Of a DNA stretch of 45,270 nt, positions 15,988-24,386 are shown piece by piece. The notes below the pieces were generated by a model. That model searched no databases. It saw only the letters and a program-made list of their open reading frames with translations, and had not been told where the DNA came from. The DNA comes from Bryobacterales bacterium (lineage in GTDB: Bacteria; Acidobacteriota; Terriglobia; Bryobacterales; Bryobacteraceae), in assembly GCA_026954325.1 (NCBI GenBank), contig JAIXKK010000068.1, positions 1 through 45,270 of the forward strand, in the 5' to 3' direction. Both the position numbers and the translations under genes were made by a program. Position 1 is the first letter of the stretch; every line of letters begins with the position of its first letter.

Positions 15988-16620
15988 ATGCGCAAAATCC
16001 CGGTCCTTTCGTTCACTCTCGCCTTCTTTGCCGCATCTCTGGTTTCCGCCCAGACGATTGTGGAGAGCGCCACCGCCGCCGCCGGAGGCTCCGCGGCGGG
16101 CGTGGCCGGAAAAAGAGTGAGCGAAGGGCTCGATTCGGTGTTTGGCATAGTCGCGGGCGTTACTGGGTCCGCTACGACCCAAGGGCGTAAGAGCGGCCGC
16201 GTCGCCCCGGCCGTGCCACCCATTCCGAACGTGCGGCTGAACGCCAGGGAGGGGGCGAACCTCGCCGCGGGCGCGAACGTGAAACAGCCCTCTGGGATTG
16301 CTCAGCCCGCGGGCCGTCAAGCCGCGCCGCAATCGAGCGCCGCTTCCGCGGAGCCTGCCGTGCGTCCCTCTGCGCCTCCAGCCGAGTTGGCCGCGCCCCC
16401 CGCTTCTCCAACCGGACCCACCTTGCAGGACCTGCAATCCCTCTCCGCTGGTGCGTCACGCCGGCAGGTCCTCGACAAACTTGGCCAGCCCGCCTCGCGC
16501 ATCTCCATGTCCAATGATGACGGATTCGTTGAGGTCATGAAGTTTCGTAATCAGGACGGCTCCATTGGCTCCGTCCGCGTCGTGAACGGAAAAGTCACCG
16601 CCGTGAACGTGGCGCAATAG
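15988..16620 (+). CDS. Secreted protein with BamE/SmpA-like C-terminal domain
   Basis: 210 aa. Signal peptide MRKIPVLSFTLAFFAASLVSA. A Gly/Ala-rich middle (TAAAGGSAAGVAGKRVSEG) and a long Ala/Pro-rich linker (~95-145) lead to a C-terminal domain at ~148-210. There LSAGASRRQVLDKLGQP, EVMKFRNQDGSIGSVRVV and NGKVTAVNV follow the pattern of the BamE/OmlA fold, which binds proteins at the inner face of the outer membrane. There is no lipobox, so it is probably periplasmic. The specific partner is unknown. Confidence 0.62.
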   Translation: MRKIPVLSFTLAFFAASLVSAQTIVESATAAAGGSAAGVAGKRVSEGLDSVFGIVAGVTGSATTQGRKSGRVAPAVPPIPNVRLNAREGANLAAGANVKQPSGIAQPAGRQAAPQSSAASAEPAVRPSAPPAELAAPPASPTGPTLQDLQSLSAGASRRQVLDKLGQPASRISMSNDDGFVEVMKFRNQDGSIGSVRVVNGKVTAVNVAQ

Positions 16621-16653
16621 CTTTCACGTATCGCAACCGCGCGCCAGGATCTG

Positions 16654-16659
16654 TAGACT
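16654..16659 (+). promoter_or_regulatory. -10 box (TAGACT) upstream of the DUF1549/DUF1553 gene
   Basis: TAGACT ends 9 bases before the ATG at 16669, which would give a transcript with almost no leader. There is no Shine-Dalgarno sequence in the short interval. Confidence 0.4.
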
Positions 16660-16668
16660 GAATAGATA

Positions 16669-19600
16669 ATGGTCATTCCATCCTGGGCGCGCCTCGTCTC
16701 ATGCGCGGCGCTATTTGTCTGCCTGCTGCCGGCGCAGGACAAAATCGACTTCACCAAAACCATCCAGCCGATCCTCGAGAAATCGTGCTATCCCTGCCAC
16801 GGCCCCAAAGTCCAGATGGGCGGCCTTCGCCTCGACTCGCAAGCCGGCGCCTCCAAGGAGATCCATCCCGGCAAGTCCGCCGAAAGCCAGCTCTACAAAC
16901 GCATCGCCGGCATTGGTGACGAAGCCCGCATGCCCATGGGCGGCAAGCCTCTCGATGCCGCCGCCGTTGCTTCCATCCGCGCCTGGATCGATCAGGGCGC
17001 CGTGTGGCCCGAAGGCGCGGGCGTGGCCGCCGCTGAAGTCAAGAAGCACTGGGCCTTCATCCCTCCGGAACGGCCCGCGATCCCCAAGGTCGGCAACCCC
17101 GCGTGGGTCCGTACTCCCATTGACGCCTTCATCCTCGCGCGCCTCGACAAGGAAGGGCTCCGCCCCTCCCCCGCAGCGGATAAGGTTACCCTCCTACGCC
17201 GCCTCAGTCTCGATCTCACCGGACTGCCGCCGTCCATTGCCGAAGTCGATGCTTTTCTCGGCGACAAGAGCAAGGATGCCTGGCAAAGACAGGTGGAGCG
17301 CCTCCTCGCTTCCCCGCACTACGGCGAGCGCTGGGGCCGCCACTGGCTCGACGCCGCCCGCTACGCCGATTCCGACGGTTTCGAGAAAGACAAACAGCGC
17401 CAGGTCTGGTTCTACCGTGATTGGGTCATCAACGCTCTCAATGAAGACCTGCCCTACGACCAGTTCGTCATCGACCAGATTGCCGGCGATCTCTTGCCGA
17501 ATCACACGCAGGCCCAACTCGTGGCTACCGGCTTCCTCCGCAACTCGATGATCAACGAAGAGGGCGGCGTCGACCCCGAGCAGTTTCGCATGGAAGCGAT
17601 GTTTGACCGCATGGACGCCATCGGCAAGGGAATCCTCGGTGTCACCATCCAATGCGCCCAATGCCACAACCACAAGTTCGATCCGCTAAAGCAGGAAGAA
17701 TATTACCGCCTGTTCGCGTTTCTCAACAACTCGCATGAGGCGGATGTCGCCGTATACACTCCCGCCGAAGAGCAGAAACGGGCTGAAATCTTTCGCGGGA
17801 TCCACGAAATCGAAGGCGAGCTTCAGCACCGTAACCCCGATTGGCGTGATCGCATGGCCCAATGGGTAGCCAAGGTAGCCCACGACCAACCCAACTGGGT
17901 CGTCGTGAAACCTCACGTCGATGACATCTCGACGGGCGGCCAGAAATACCTTCCCATGGAAGATGGCTCATTACTCGCCGCCGGTTATGCCCCCACCAAA
18001 CACTGCGTCCAAATGACCGTCAAGACGGATATCCAGAACATCACCGCCTTCCGCCTCGAACTGCTGAATGATCCCAACCTGCCTCTCGGCGGGCCAGGAC
18101 GCTCTATTAAAGGCACTGGCGCGCTCACCGAGTTCGAAGTCGAAGCCGCGCCGGCCTCCGATCCAAAGAAGGTGACGAAGATCAAGATTGCGAAGGCCAC
18201 CGCCGGCATTTCGCTCCCCGAGCGCGAACTGGACCCCATCTTCCACGACAAGAGCAACAAACGCCGTGTCACGGGGCCGATCGAGTACGCGATTGACGGG
18301 AAGGAAGAAACCGCTTGGGGTATCGACGCCGGTCCCGGACGCCGCAACGTGCCGCGCAACGCCGTCTTCGACGCCGAAGCGCCCATCTCCTATCCCGGCG
18401 GCACAATTCTTACCTTCTACCTCAGCCAGAAGCATGGCGGCTGGAATAGCGACGACAACCAGAACAACAATCTCGGTAGAATGCGGCTTTCCCTCACCAC
18501 GGCTCCGAACGCTGTTGCCGACCCGGTCCCCGCGCGCGTCCGCATCATCCTCGCCCTGCCGCGCGAGCAGTGGTCCCCGGCTCAGGAACACGCCGTCTTC
18601 AGCTACTGGCGCACCACCGTGCCGGAATGGAAGGACGCCAACGCCCGCATCGAGGAGCTTTGGCGCCGGCATCCGGAAGGCTCCTCGCAATTGGTCCTCA
18701 GTGAGCGGCGGAAGACGCGTGAGACTCACATGCTCACCCGCGGCGATTTTCTCAAGCCCGGCAAAATCGTCGAGCCCGGCGTGCCCGCGTTCCTCAACCC
18801 GCTCCCCGCCGGAGCGCCGCCAAACCGGCTAACCTTCGCCCGCTGGATGGTGGACCGCAAAGCTCCCACCACGGCGCGCTCCATGGTGAACCGCATCTGG
18901 CAGGCCTACTTCGGCACGGGCATCGTCAGCACCACGGAGAATCTCGGAACCCAGTGCGAGCCGCCCTCCCACAAAGAACTGCTCGACTGGCTCGCCGTCG
19001 AGTTCATGGACCGGGGCTGGAGCCTCAAGGCCATCCAGCGCCTCATCGTCAATTCCGCCACCTACCGGCAAAGTTCGAAAGTGTCTCCCGAACTCTATGA
19101 GAAGGACCCGTTCAACACCCTGCTGGCGCGCGGCCCGCGGGTGCGCGTCGAGGGCGAGATCGTGCGCGACATCGCCCTTGCCGCCAGCGGTCTGCTGAAC
19201 GAACACGTGGGCGGTCCCAGCGTCTATCCGCCGGCGCCCGATTTCCTCTTCCAGCCTCCGGTCAGCTACGGACCCAAGAACTGGTACACCGGGAAGGGCG
19301 CGGATCGTTACCGCCGCGCGCTCTACACCTTCCGCTACCGCTCGGTCCCCTACCCGATGCTCCAGAATTTCGATACGCCCAACGGTGATGCTTCCTGCGT
19401 TCGCCGCACGCGCTCCAACACCCCGCTTCAGGCCCTCACCACCCTGAACGAGCCGCTATTCCTCGAAACCGCCCGCGCGCTAGCCAAAAAGGCCATCACC
19501 GAAGGAGGCAACACCGAAGACCAGCGCATCACCTACGCTTTCCGCCGTTGCTTGTCCCGCAAGCCCACCCTGGCCGAGCGGGCGGAGCTACAGGCGCTTC

Positions 19601-19743
19601 TGGAACGCCAGACGCAACGTTTCAAGGAAGGCAAACTCAACGCCGCCGGCATGACCGGCGGGGAACCGGATCCCGAACTTGCGGGTTGGACCGCCGTCGC
19701 CCGTGTGCTCTTGAACCTCGACGAGACCATTACCAAGGAGTGA
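16669..19743 (+). CDS. Heme-c/DUF1549/DUF1553 secreted protein (planctomycete-type cytochrome family)
   Basis: 1024 aa. Signal peptide [20 protein letters not shown], then a cytochrome C-like domain with CYPCH (C40, C43, H44) and GGLRLDS. DUF1549 follows, with [19 protein letters not shown] (~145-163), [14 protein letters not shown] and [21 protein letters not shown] second CxxCH (CAQCH, ~328) is inside it. DUF1553 is at ~690-960 with [31 protein letters not shown] and [18 protein letters not shown]. Such proteins are abundant in Planctomycetes and Solibacterales and are thought to act in periplasmic degradation of complex or sulfated polysaccharides; function is unproven. Stop is 2 bp before the DUF1501 gene. 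Confidence 0.92.
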   Translation: MVIPSWARLVSCAALFVCLLPAQDKIDFTKTIQPILEKSCYPCHGPKVQMGGLRLDSQAGASKEIHPGKSAESQLYKRIAGIGDEARMPMGGKPLDAAAVASIRAWIDQGAVWPEGAGVAAAEVKKHWAFIPPERPAIPKVGNPAWVRTPIDAFILARLDKEGLRPSPAADKVTLLRRLSLDLTGLPPSIAEVDAFLGDKSKDAWQRQVERLLASPHYGERWGRHWLDAARYADSDGFEKDKQRQVWFYRDWVINALNEDLPYDQFVIDQIAGDLLPNHTQAQLVATGFLRNSMINEEGGVDPEQFRMEAMFDRMDAIGKGILGVTIQCAQCHNHKFDPLKQEEYYRLFAFLNNSHEADVAVYTPAEEQKRAEIFRGIHEIEGELQHRNPDWRDRMAQWVAKVAHDQPNWVVVKPHVDDISTGGQKYLPMEDGSLLAAGYAPTKHCVQMTVKTDIQNITAFRLELLNDPNLPLGGPGRSIKGTGALTEFEVEAAPASDPKKVTKIKIAKATAGISLPERELDPIFHDKSNKRRVTGPIEYAIDGKEETAWGIDAGPGRRNVPRNAVFDAEAPISYPGGTILTFYLSQKHGGWNSDDNQNNNLGRMRLSLTTAPNAVADPVPARVRIILALPREQWSPAQEHAVFSYWRTTVPEWKDANARIEELWRRHPEGSSQLVLSERRKTRETHMLTRGDFLKPGKIVEPGVPAFLNPLPAGAPPNRLTFARWMVDRKAPTTARSMVNRIWQAYFGTGIVSTTENLGTQCEPPSHKELLDWLAVEFMDRGWSLKAIQRLIVNSATYRQSSKVSPELYEKDPFNTLLARGPRVRVEGEIVRDIALAASGLLNEHVGGPSVYPPAPDFLFQPPVSYGPKNWYTGKGADRYRRALYTFRYRSVPYPMLQNFDTPNGDASCVRRTRSNTPLQALTTLNEPLFLETARALAKKAITEGGNTEDQRITYAFRRCLSRKPTLAERAELQALLERQTQRFKEGKLNAAGMTGGEPDPELAGWTAVARVLLNLDETITKE

Positions 19744-19745
19744 CC

Positions 19746-21128
19746 ATGAACGGAAACCACATTGCCCGGCGCTGGTTCCTGAAGGACTGCGCGATTGGTC
19801 TGGGAGCCATGGCCGCCCGGACGCTGATGGCGGCGACCGCGGGACCGATGTCCCCAAAGAAGCCGCACTTCGAGCCCACGGCGAAACGTGTCATTTTCCT
19901 GTTCATGGCCGGCGCTCCCAGCCACCTCGAGATGTTCGACTACAAGCCGCAGCTTGCCAAATTCGACGGCACGCTGCCGCCGCCTGACCTGCTCAAAGGC
20001 TACCGCGCGGCGTTCATCAATCCGAACTCCACCCTCCTCGGGCCGAAATACAAGTTCCACAAAGTGGGGCAGAACGGCGCCGAGCTTTCGGAACTCCTGC
20101 CGCATCTGGCCAAAGTGGTCGACGACATCGCCATCGTCAAGTCGATGAACACCGACGCCTTCAACCATGCCCCCGGCCAACTGCTGATGAATACCGGGAC
20201 GCAGCAGTTCGGCCGTCCCAGCATGGGCGCCTGGGTCACCTACGGACTCGGCAGCGAAACTCAGGATCTGCCGGCATTCGTCGTGTTCAGTTCCGGCAAG
20301 AAAGGCCCGAGCGGCGGAAACTCGTGCTGGGGAAGCGGCTTTCTCCCCACCGTCTATCAGGGCGTTCAGTTCCGCGGCTCCGGCGACCCGGTGCTCTATC
20401 TCTCGAATCCTCCCGGCGTCGATGAGACCCTCCAGCGCGATTCGCTCGATTCCATCCGCAAGCTGAACCAGATGCGCCTCGGCGTGATGGGCGACCCGGA
20501 AATCGAAACGCGCATCAACTCCTTCGAAATGGCGTTCCGCATGCAATCGAGCGCCCCCGAGCTGATGGATATTTCGAAGGAACCCCGGCACGTCCTCGAT
20601 ATGTACGGCGCCGTCCCCGGCAAACCGTCCTTTGCCAACGATTGCCTTCTCGCGCGCCGCCTTGTCGAACGCGGTGTTCGCTTCGTTCAGCTTTACCACG
20701 AAGCCTGGGACCAGCACGGCAACCTCACCCGCGACATCGCCATCAACTGCAAGGACACCGACCAGGCTTGCGCCGCGCTGGTCCAGGACCTGAAACAGCG
20801 CGGCCTGCTCAAGGACACCCTCGTCGTCTGGGGCGGGGAATTCGGCCGCACTCCCATGGTGCAGGGAGGTAATGACGGCCGCGACCATCACCCCAACGCC
20901 TTCACCATGTGGCTCGCCGGCGGCGGCGTCAAGCCCGGACTCGTCATGGGCGAAAGCGACGAACTCGGCTTCAACGTCATCAAGGACAAGGTCCACGTCC
21001 ATGACCTCCACGCCACCATGCTCCACATGCTCGGCTTCGACCACACGAAGCTCACCTTCCGCTTCCAGGGCCGCGATTTCCGCCTCACCGACGTGCATGG
21101 TAACGTGGTTCAAAAGCTGCTGGCATAG
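19746..21128 (+). CDS. DUF1501 Tat-exported protein (sulfatase-like fold)
   Basis: 460 aa. The start [20 protein letters not shown] carries a twin-arginine signal. DUF1501 hallmarks are [18 protein letters not shown] (~55-72), [48 protein letters not shown] and [18 protein letters not shown], with [15 protein letters not shown] near the end. The family belongs to the alkaline phosphatase/sulfatase clan and is almost always encoded beside DUF1549/DUF1553 genes, as here. There is no CxPxR motif, so it is not a formylglycine sulfatase. The two proteins probably act together in the periplasm; reaction unknown. Confidence 0.93.
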   Translation: MNGNHIARRWFLKDCAIGLGAMAARTLMAATAGPMSPKKPHFEPTAKRVIFLFMAGAPSHLEMFDYKPQLAKFDGTLPPPDLLKGYRAAFINPNSTLLGPKYKFHKVGQNGAELSELLPHLAKVVDDIAIVKSMNTDAFNHAPGQLLMNTGTQQFGRPSMGAWVTYGLGSETQDLPAFVVFSSGKKGPSGGNSCWGSGFLPTVYQGVQFRGSGDPVLYLSNPPGVDETLQRDSLDSIRKLNQMRLGVMGDPEIETRINSFEMAFRMQSSAPELMDISKEPRHVLDMYGAVPGKPSFANDCLLARRLVERGVRFVQLYHEAWDQHGNLTRDIAINCKDTDQACAALVQDLKQRGLLKDTLVVWGGEFGRTPMVQGGNDGRDHHPNAFTMWLAGGGVKPGLVMGESDELGFNVIKDKVHVHDLHATMLHMLGFDHTKLTFRFQGRDFRLTDVHGNVVQKLLA

Positions 21129-21173
21129 GGTTGAATTTCCACACACGCTCTACCCCGGCTCACTCCGGAACAG

Positions 21174-21185
21174 TATCTCGAGATA
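21174..21185. repeat. 12-bp palindrome
   Basis: TATCTCGAGATA, a perfect palindrome in the gap between the DUF1501 gene and the DUF433 gene. It might be an operator or part of a terminator; no role is claimed. Confidence 0.3.
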
Positions 21186-21282
21186 GAGCGCAAAGCCGAG
21201 CGGAAGTGAGATTATCAAGGCAATCGGACGCGCGGAGACCCCGGAAAGTTGGCGGTAGACTATATGCAGGAGTGCTTTCGCC

Positions 21283-21522
21283 ATGCAAGCGTCCGGATTG
21301 ATCGTTTCCAACCCAAAGGTGATGATGGGCAAACCCGTCATTCGGGGTACACGGATCACCGTTGAATTGATTCTGGAGAAGTTCGCGGCCGGCTACACCG
21401 AAGACGAGATTCTTCGAGCGTATCCCCACATCACCAGGGAAGGCATCCGGGCGGCCCTTGCATTTGCGGCGGAAGCGCTACAAGCGTCCGTGCTCTATCC
21501 TCTGGAACGCACGGCATCATGA
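21283..21522 (+). CDS. DUF433 family antitoxin-like protein
   Basis: 79 aa. GLIVSNPKVMMGKPVIRGTR followed by ITVELILEKFAAGYTEDEIL is the hallmark of DUF433, a winged-helix/HTH-like family usually paired with DUF5615 or other PIN-like proteins as a VapB-type antitoxin. A Shine-Dalgarno AGGAG lies about 11 bases before the ATG, and a -10-like TAGACT precedes that. The downstream gene overlaps by 4 bp (ATGA), the usual arrangement in such modules. It probably binds its own promoter and the partner protein. Confidence 0.9.
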   Translation: MQASGLIVSNPKVMMGKPVIRGTRITVELILEKFAAGYTEDEILRAYPHITREGIRAALAFAAEALQASVLYPLERTAS

Positions 21523-21887
21523 AACTGGTGGCGGATGAGAGCGTTGAGGGGCCAACGGTATACTCCCTTCGCGCCGCCGGCCACGAGGTTCTGTTCATCG
21601 CCGAGTCCTCGCCAGGAATTCAAGACAGCGCTGTGTTGGAGATCGCCCGAAGGGAAGAAGCGCTCTTGCTCACCGCGGACAAGGACTTCGGCGAGTTGGT
21701 ATTCCGTGATCGCGAACCACATTATGGGGTGCTCCTGATCCGGTCGCTGGTGCGAAGTCCGGAGGAGAACGCCGCCAACACACTCGCCGCCATCAGCCAG
21801 TACGGAACTGAGTTACTCAAGCGCTTCTCCGTTCTTGCCGAGGGGGTACTGCGAATCAGAACGACGCATCTCTTTCCACGGCCTTGA
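21519..21887 (+). CDS. DUF5615 PIN-like protein (putative toxin)
   Basis: 122 aa. MKLVADESVEGPTVYSLRAA provides the first acidic residue of a PIN-like site, and LLTADKDFGELVFRD (~51-65) the central TxDxD-type motif. HYGVLLIRSL follows. This is the compact PIN-like DUF5615 family, typically the second gene after DUF433. By analogy with VapC it could cut RNA, but activity has rarely been tested in this family. ATGA overlap with the antitoxin keeps the two in balance. It is immediately upstream of an insertion sequence, which is common for accessory toxin-antitoxin genes. Confidence 0.88.
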   Translation: MKLVADESVEGPTVYSLRAAGHEVLFIAESSPGIQDSAVLEIARREEALLLTADKDFGELVFRDREPHYGVLLIRSLVRSPEENAANTLAAISQYGTELLKRFSVLAEGVLRIRTTHLFPRP

Positions 21888-22060
21888 ATCCGCTTCCGCT
21901 GACGAGATGCCAACCGCCGGATGGCGTCATGATCCTTTCGCTTCAGGGCGTTCTCCTTGCGGACCCTGCCCCAGTCGGGATCGAACACTGGAAACCGGAA
22001 TTCATCTTGAGTCCGTCGACGTCCACCTCCCCGTCTTTGAAGTCTATGAGAATAGCATTT

Positions 22061-22084
22061 TCCAATCGAAAGATGAGCATGAAA
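22061..22084 (-). repeat. Left terminal repeat of the insertion sequence
   Basis: TCCAAT-CGA-AAGATGAGCATGAAA, matching the inverse of the right-end repeats except for the three bases after TCCAAT (two on the right). Confidence 0.7.
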
Positions 22085-22191
22085 TCGGCTCCGCTCGACC
22101 GAAGGGAGAGAGCGGATAGGAGAATGAGGAGGCCGCGTAGCGGCCGACTTCCTTTCTTTGGTTTTTGAGATAAGAAACCGCCGTCATCATC

Positions 22192-22376
22192 GCGTGCGTC
22201 AGGTGGGAAAGTGGGAAACCGGTTTTTGGTTTTCCACTTTTCCATCCGGCGCACGCCAGGGGCGGTGGAATTTTGAAAATCCCGGCTTTGCGGGATTTTC
22301 AAGGGGCGGTGGAAAACGAGGTAAACCTGCTTTTGGTTTTCCTCGTTTTCCACGGGCCCGGCATTTCCACCGCCCC
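22192..22376. repeat. Array of strong hairpins, two enclosed by an outer stem
   Basis: Hairpin A: GCGTGCG (22192-22198) with CGCACGC (22250-22256), with the inside also pairing (GTGGGAAACC / GGTTTTCCAC). Hairpin B: TTGAAAATCCCG (22273-22284) / CGGGATTTTCAA (22291-22302), loop GCTTTG. Hairpin C: GTGGAAAACGAGG (22309-22321) / CCTCGTTTTCCAC (22341-22353), extended by AAACC/GGTTT across one T-T mismatch. GGGGCGGTGGAA (22259-22270) pairs with TTCCACCGCCCC (22365-22376), enclosing B and C as a three-way junction. GGGGCGGTGGAA recurs at 22303-22314, and GGCGGTGGAAT occurs again in the transposase end. Confidence 0.75.
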
Positions 22377-22385
22377 GCGCCGCTG

Positions 22386-23648
22386 TTACCGGAAAGGCGG
22401 TGGAATAGGCAATTGCATTTTGCACTGCCGCAGCAACCGCGTCTTGGCCGCCGTCATCTGGCGGGCGCACTCGGTGTCGCTCATCGCCATCGCCTCTCTC
22501 TCCAGTTCCGCCATACTGAAACCCGGCTTGAGATATTGCGCAGCCCCCTCCAGCGACTTCAGTTTCTCCAACGGTGTCCGATAATCTTCCGTCTTGTATA
22601 CCCGCACCCGTTTGCCCTGCTCGTCCAGACTCACCGTGGCAAAGCCGCAGGGCCGGTGAAAGTTCAAGTACGGATTCAAGTGCCGCACATAAAATTTCCC
22701 GATCGCCTCGGCGTGTTCGCCGGCGATGTATCCGTACCCGATCAGTTTGCGCACCACCGCGCCGTTCTTGCCTTCCACCAATGCGTTGTCCTGACTGCGG
22801 CATGCCCGGCTCTTGGTGAACTCCGCATGCAACTTCTTCAACATTGCCGCCACCCGATGATTGATGTACTCCGAGCCGTTGTCCGTGTGAAATCCCAATA
22901 CCTCGAAGGGAAACTGCGCCAGCACCCCCTGCAACACCGGCAGCAGGTAAGCTTCGCTGATCTTGCTGGTGCAACCCACTACCTGCCACTGCGTCACCGC
23001 ATCCACCGCGTTGATGTGATACACCCCCTTGGCCCCGTCCCAGTCGCCCTGATGTACCGTGTCCACTCGCACAAACCCCGGCCGGCCCTGCGGGTTGGGC
23101 CGACGCCGCTCCCCGATCGCCTTCCCAGTCGGCCGCGTCACCTCGAACACCGCCGCCTGGTTGCGGTAGCGCGCGCTGGCTCGCAAGTTGTATAGATGCG
23201 ACACGCTGATCTTCGCCAGTCGCTCGTACTGTTGGTTCCCATAGCACTCGTACTCGCGCTGGAGAATGTGACGCGTCGCCGGCCCGCTCAACCGCTCGTG
23301 CACACGGTCCACTTCCGCCAGCAGCGCGACGTCCTCGGCCGTGTACTTCACAGGAAACTCGTGCCGTTGGTAGGGCACCACCCGCACCAACCCCTGGTCC
23401 AGGAAGGTACGGATCAGTCGCGTCGTCTGTGACGTGCTCATCCCCGTCACCTTTTCCACGTAGGCCCGAACCACGCCTCGTCCCTTCTTGCTCAAATCGC
23501 CATAGTTCTGCGCCGCCAGCACGCGCTCCACCCAGGCGTATTTCTCGCTCCGGCCACACCCAGTGAACTTGATCCCCTCGCTGGACTCGAGGAACTCCCG
23601 GATTTGCTCCCGGCTCAGGCTCTCGGCATTCCACATGCGTACTTGCAC
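22386..23648 (-). CDS. DDE (rve-type) integrase/transposase
   Basis: 420 aa from GTG 23648, or slightly shorter from ATG 23636 (MWNAESLSREQIREF). An N-terminal helix-turn-helix region (~55-100, with TGMSTSQTTRLIRTFLDQGL) precedes an rve catalytic core. D196 (VRVDTVHQGD), D256 (GFHTDNGSEYIN) and E292 (RSQDNALVEGKNG) form a complete DDE triad with the classic 35-residue D-E spacing. The fold is like IS3/IS481/IS21-type integrases, but there is no IstB partner or second frame, so I do not assign a family. The frame is intact, so the enzyme could be active. Its C-terminus is encoded in DNA sharing GGCGGTGGAAT with the adjacent hairpin array. Confidence 0.9.
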   Translation of the reverse strand: MQVRMWNAESLSREQIREFLESSEGIKFTGCGRSEKYAWVERVLAAQNYGDLSKKGRGVVRAYVEKVTGMSTSQTTRLIRTFLDQGLVRVVPYQRHEFPVKYTAEDVALLAEVDRVHERLSGPATRHILQREYECYGNQQYERLAKISVSHLYNLRASARYRNQAAVFEVTRPTGKAIGERRRPNPQGRPGFVRVDTVHQGDWDGAKGVYHINAVDAVTQWQVVGCTSKISEAYLLPVLQGVLAQFPFEVLGFHTDNGSEYINHRVAAMLKKLHAEFTKSRACRSQDNALVEGKNGAVVRKLIGYGYIAGEHAEAIGKFYVRHLNPYLNFHRPCGFATVSLDEQGKRVRVYKTEDYRTPLEKLKSLEGAAQYLKPGFSMAELEREAMAMSDTECARQMTAAKTRLLRQCKMQLPIPPPFR

Positions 23649-23681
23649 CCGGCCGGGCCACGCCTATCCCATTCTTCCCTT

Positions 23682-23704
23682 TTTCATGCTCATCTTGTAT
23701 TGGA
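23682..23704. repeat. Right-end terminal repeat, inner copy
   Basis: 23 bp, identical to the copy 46 bp further on; core CATGCTCATCTTGTATTGGA. Inverse of the left-end repeat. Confidence 0.75.
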
Positions 23705-23727
23705 AACTGCCCCCGTCGTTTCGCCAG

Positions 23728-23750
23728 TTTCATGCTCATCTTGTATTGGA
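23728..23750. repeat. Right-end terminal repeat, outer copy
   Basis: Second identical 23-bp copy. An 8-bp inverted repeat, CGCCAGTT (23722-23729) with AACTGGCG (23766-23773), flanks it and runs past the element, so it may reflect the insertion target. Confidence 0.75.
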
Positions 23751-23795
23751 CAATTCTGAATGCCGAACTGGCGCTTGCCTGAATGCTCCGCGGGA

Positions 23796-23801
23796 TAAGA
23801 T
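23796..23801 (+). promoter_or_regulatory. -10 box (TAAGAT) of the Uma2 gene
   Basis: TAAGAT ends 6 bases before the ATG at 23808, pointing to a leaderless transcript. A possible -35, TTGCCT, is at 23775-23780 with a short 15-bp spacer. Confidence 0.4.
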
Positions 23802-23807
23802 AGAGTC

Positions 23808-24386
23808 ATGTCCACGATGCCGCATCCAAAGTTTACCCAGGCGGAATACCTGGAACTGGAACGCGCGGCCGAGCGCAGAAGCGAGTTCATTGACGGTGAA
23901 ATCGTCATGATGGCCTGCGGATCCCTTCGTCACAGCCTGGTGGCAAACAATCTGCGTACGGCCCTGACGCGCCGTTTGGAGGATTCTCCTTGCGATGTTT
24001 TCGATTCGGATGCCCGTGTTTGTGTTCTTTGGGGGAAGTTGATCACCTATCCGGATATCTCAGTCCTCTGTGGTCCGCCTGAGTTCGTCGACAACCGCAA
24101 AGACACCCTGACGAATCCCACCTTCCTCGTGGAAGTGCTCTCGCCCTCGACAAAAGACTTCGACCGCGGAGAAAAATCGCTCCAGTACCGCCGCCTGCCG
24201 TCTCTTCGCGAATATCTCCTCGTCGATCCAGCCTCGGTAAACATCGAGCATTATAAGCGCCTCCCCAATGGCAATTGGGAGGTGTCGGAAATCCGCGACG
24301 CTGACTCTGCCATCACCCTCGCCTGCCTCGGCTGCGAAATTCCGGTAACTGAGATCTACCGCAACGCCGAAAAGTACCCCGCCTGA
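23808..24386 (+). CDS. Uma2-family (DUF820) putative restriction-type nuclease
   Basis: 192 aa. FTQAEYLELERAAERRSEFI followed by DGEIVMM opens the domain. LRHSLVANNLRTAL, ITYPDISVLCGPPEF (~80-94) and PTFLVEVLSPSTKDFDRGEK (~104-123) then supply the D...ExL...K elements of a PD-(D/E)XK nuclease. It ends SLQYRRLPSLREYLLVD. The catalytic pattern looks intact. Uma2 proteins are greatly expanded in Cyanobacteria, Acidobacteria and Chloroflexi; their function is unknown. The gene lies just outside the insertion sequence and overlaps the end of the convergent dehydrogenase gene by 31 bp. Confidence 0.9.
   Translation: MSTMPHPKFTQAEYLELERAAERRSEFIDGEIVMMACGSLRHSLVANNLRTALTRRLEDSPCDVFDSDARVCVLWGKLITYPDISVLCGPPEFVDNRKDTLTNPTFLVEVLSPSTKDFDRGEKSLQYRRLPSLREYLLVDPASVNIEHYKRLPNGNWEVSEIRDADSAITLACLGCEIPVTEIYRNAEKYPA

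Larger units (their letters stand above)
21888..22385. other. Noncoding stretch: flank, left end of insertion sequence, hairpin array
   Basis: 21888-22060 shows no supported gene. The left terminal repeat of the insertion sequence is at 22061-22084. A hairpin GGCCGC-GTA-GCGGCC sits at 22131-22145. The strong hairpin array at 22192-22376 fills the space up to the transposase stop. Long open frames cross this region, but they run through palindromic DNA and show no protein-like features. Confidence 0.55.
22061..23750 (-). mobile_element. Insertion sequence with DDE transposase and asymmetric terminal repeats
   Basis: One 24-bp repeat on the left (22061-22084, starting TCCAAT and ending AAGATGAGCATGAAA) is the inverse of two identical 23-bp copies on the right (23682-23704 and 23728-23750, TTTCATGCTCATCTT...ATTGGA). 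Between them lie one transposase gene and a hairpin array. The outer right copy ends ATTGGACA, i.e. a TG...start in the other direction, whereas the left copy reads TTTTCCAAT, so the left end may be decayed. No target duplication could be confirmed. Exact boundaries are therefore provisional. Confidence 0.7.

Noticed and set aside
19746..21128. DUF1501 protein as the substrate of the FGE
   Set aside because: It belongs to the same fold clan as sulfatases but contains no CxPxR motif, so it cannot receive formylglycine.
19533..21146. Long open frame on the minus strand opposite the DUF1501 gene (over 500 codons)
   Set aside because: GC-rich codon use leaves the opposite strand open. The plus-strand DUF1501 protein is unmistakable, and the antisense translation shows no recognisable domain.
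22192..22376. CRISPR array
   Set aside because: The repeats are nested inverted repeats of differing sequence without regular spacers, and no cas genes are nearby.
22386..23648. Prophage integrase
   Set aside because: It is a DDE transposase, not a tyrosine or serine recombinase, and no phage structural genes are present.
21943..23739. Open minus-strand frame of nearly 600 codons across the insertion sequence
   Set aside because: It runs out of frame through the transposase and through the palindromic hairpin array; the translation is low-complexity and not protein-like.
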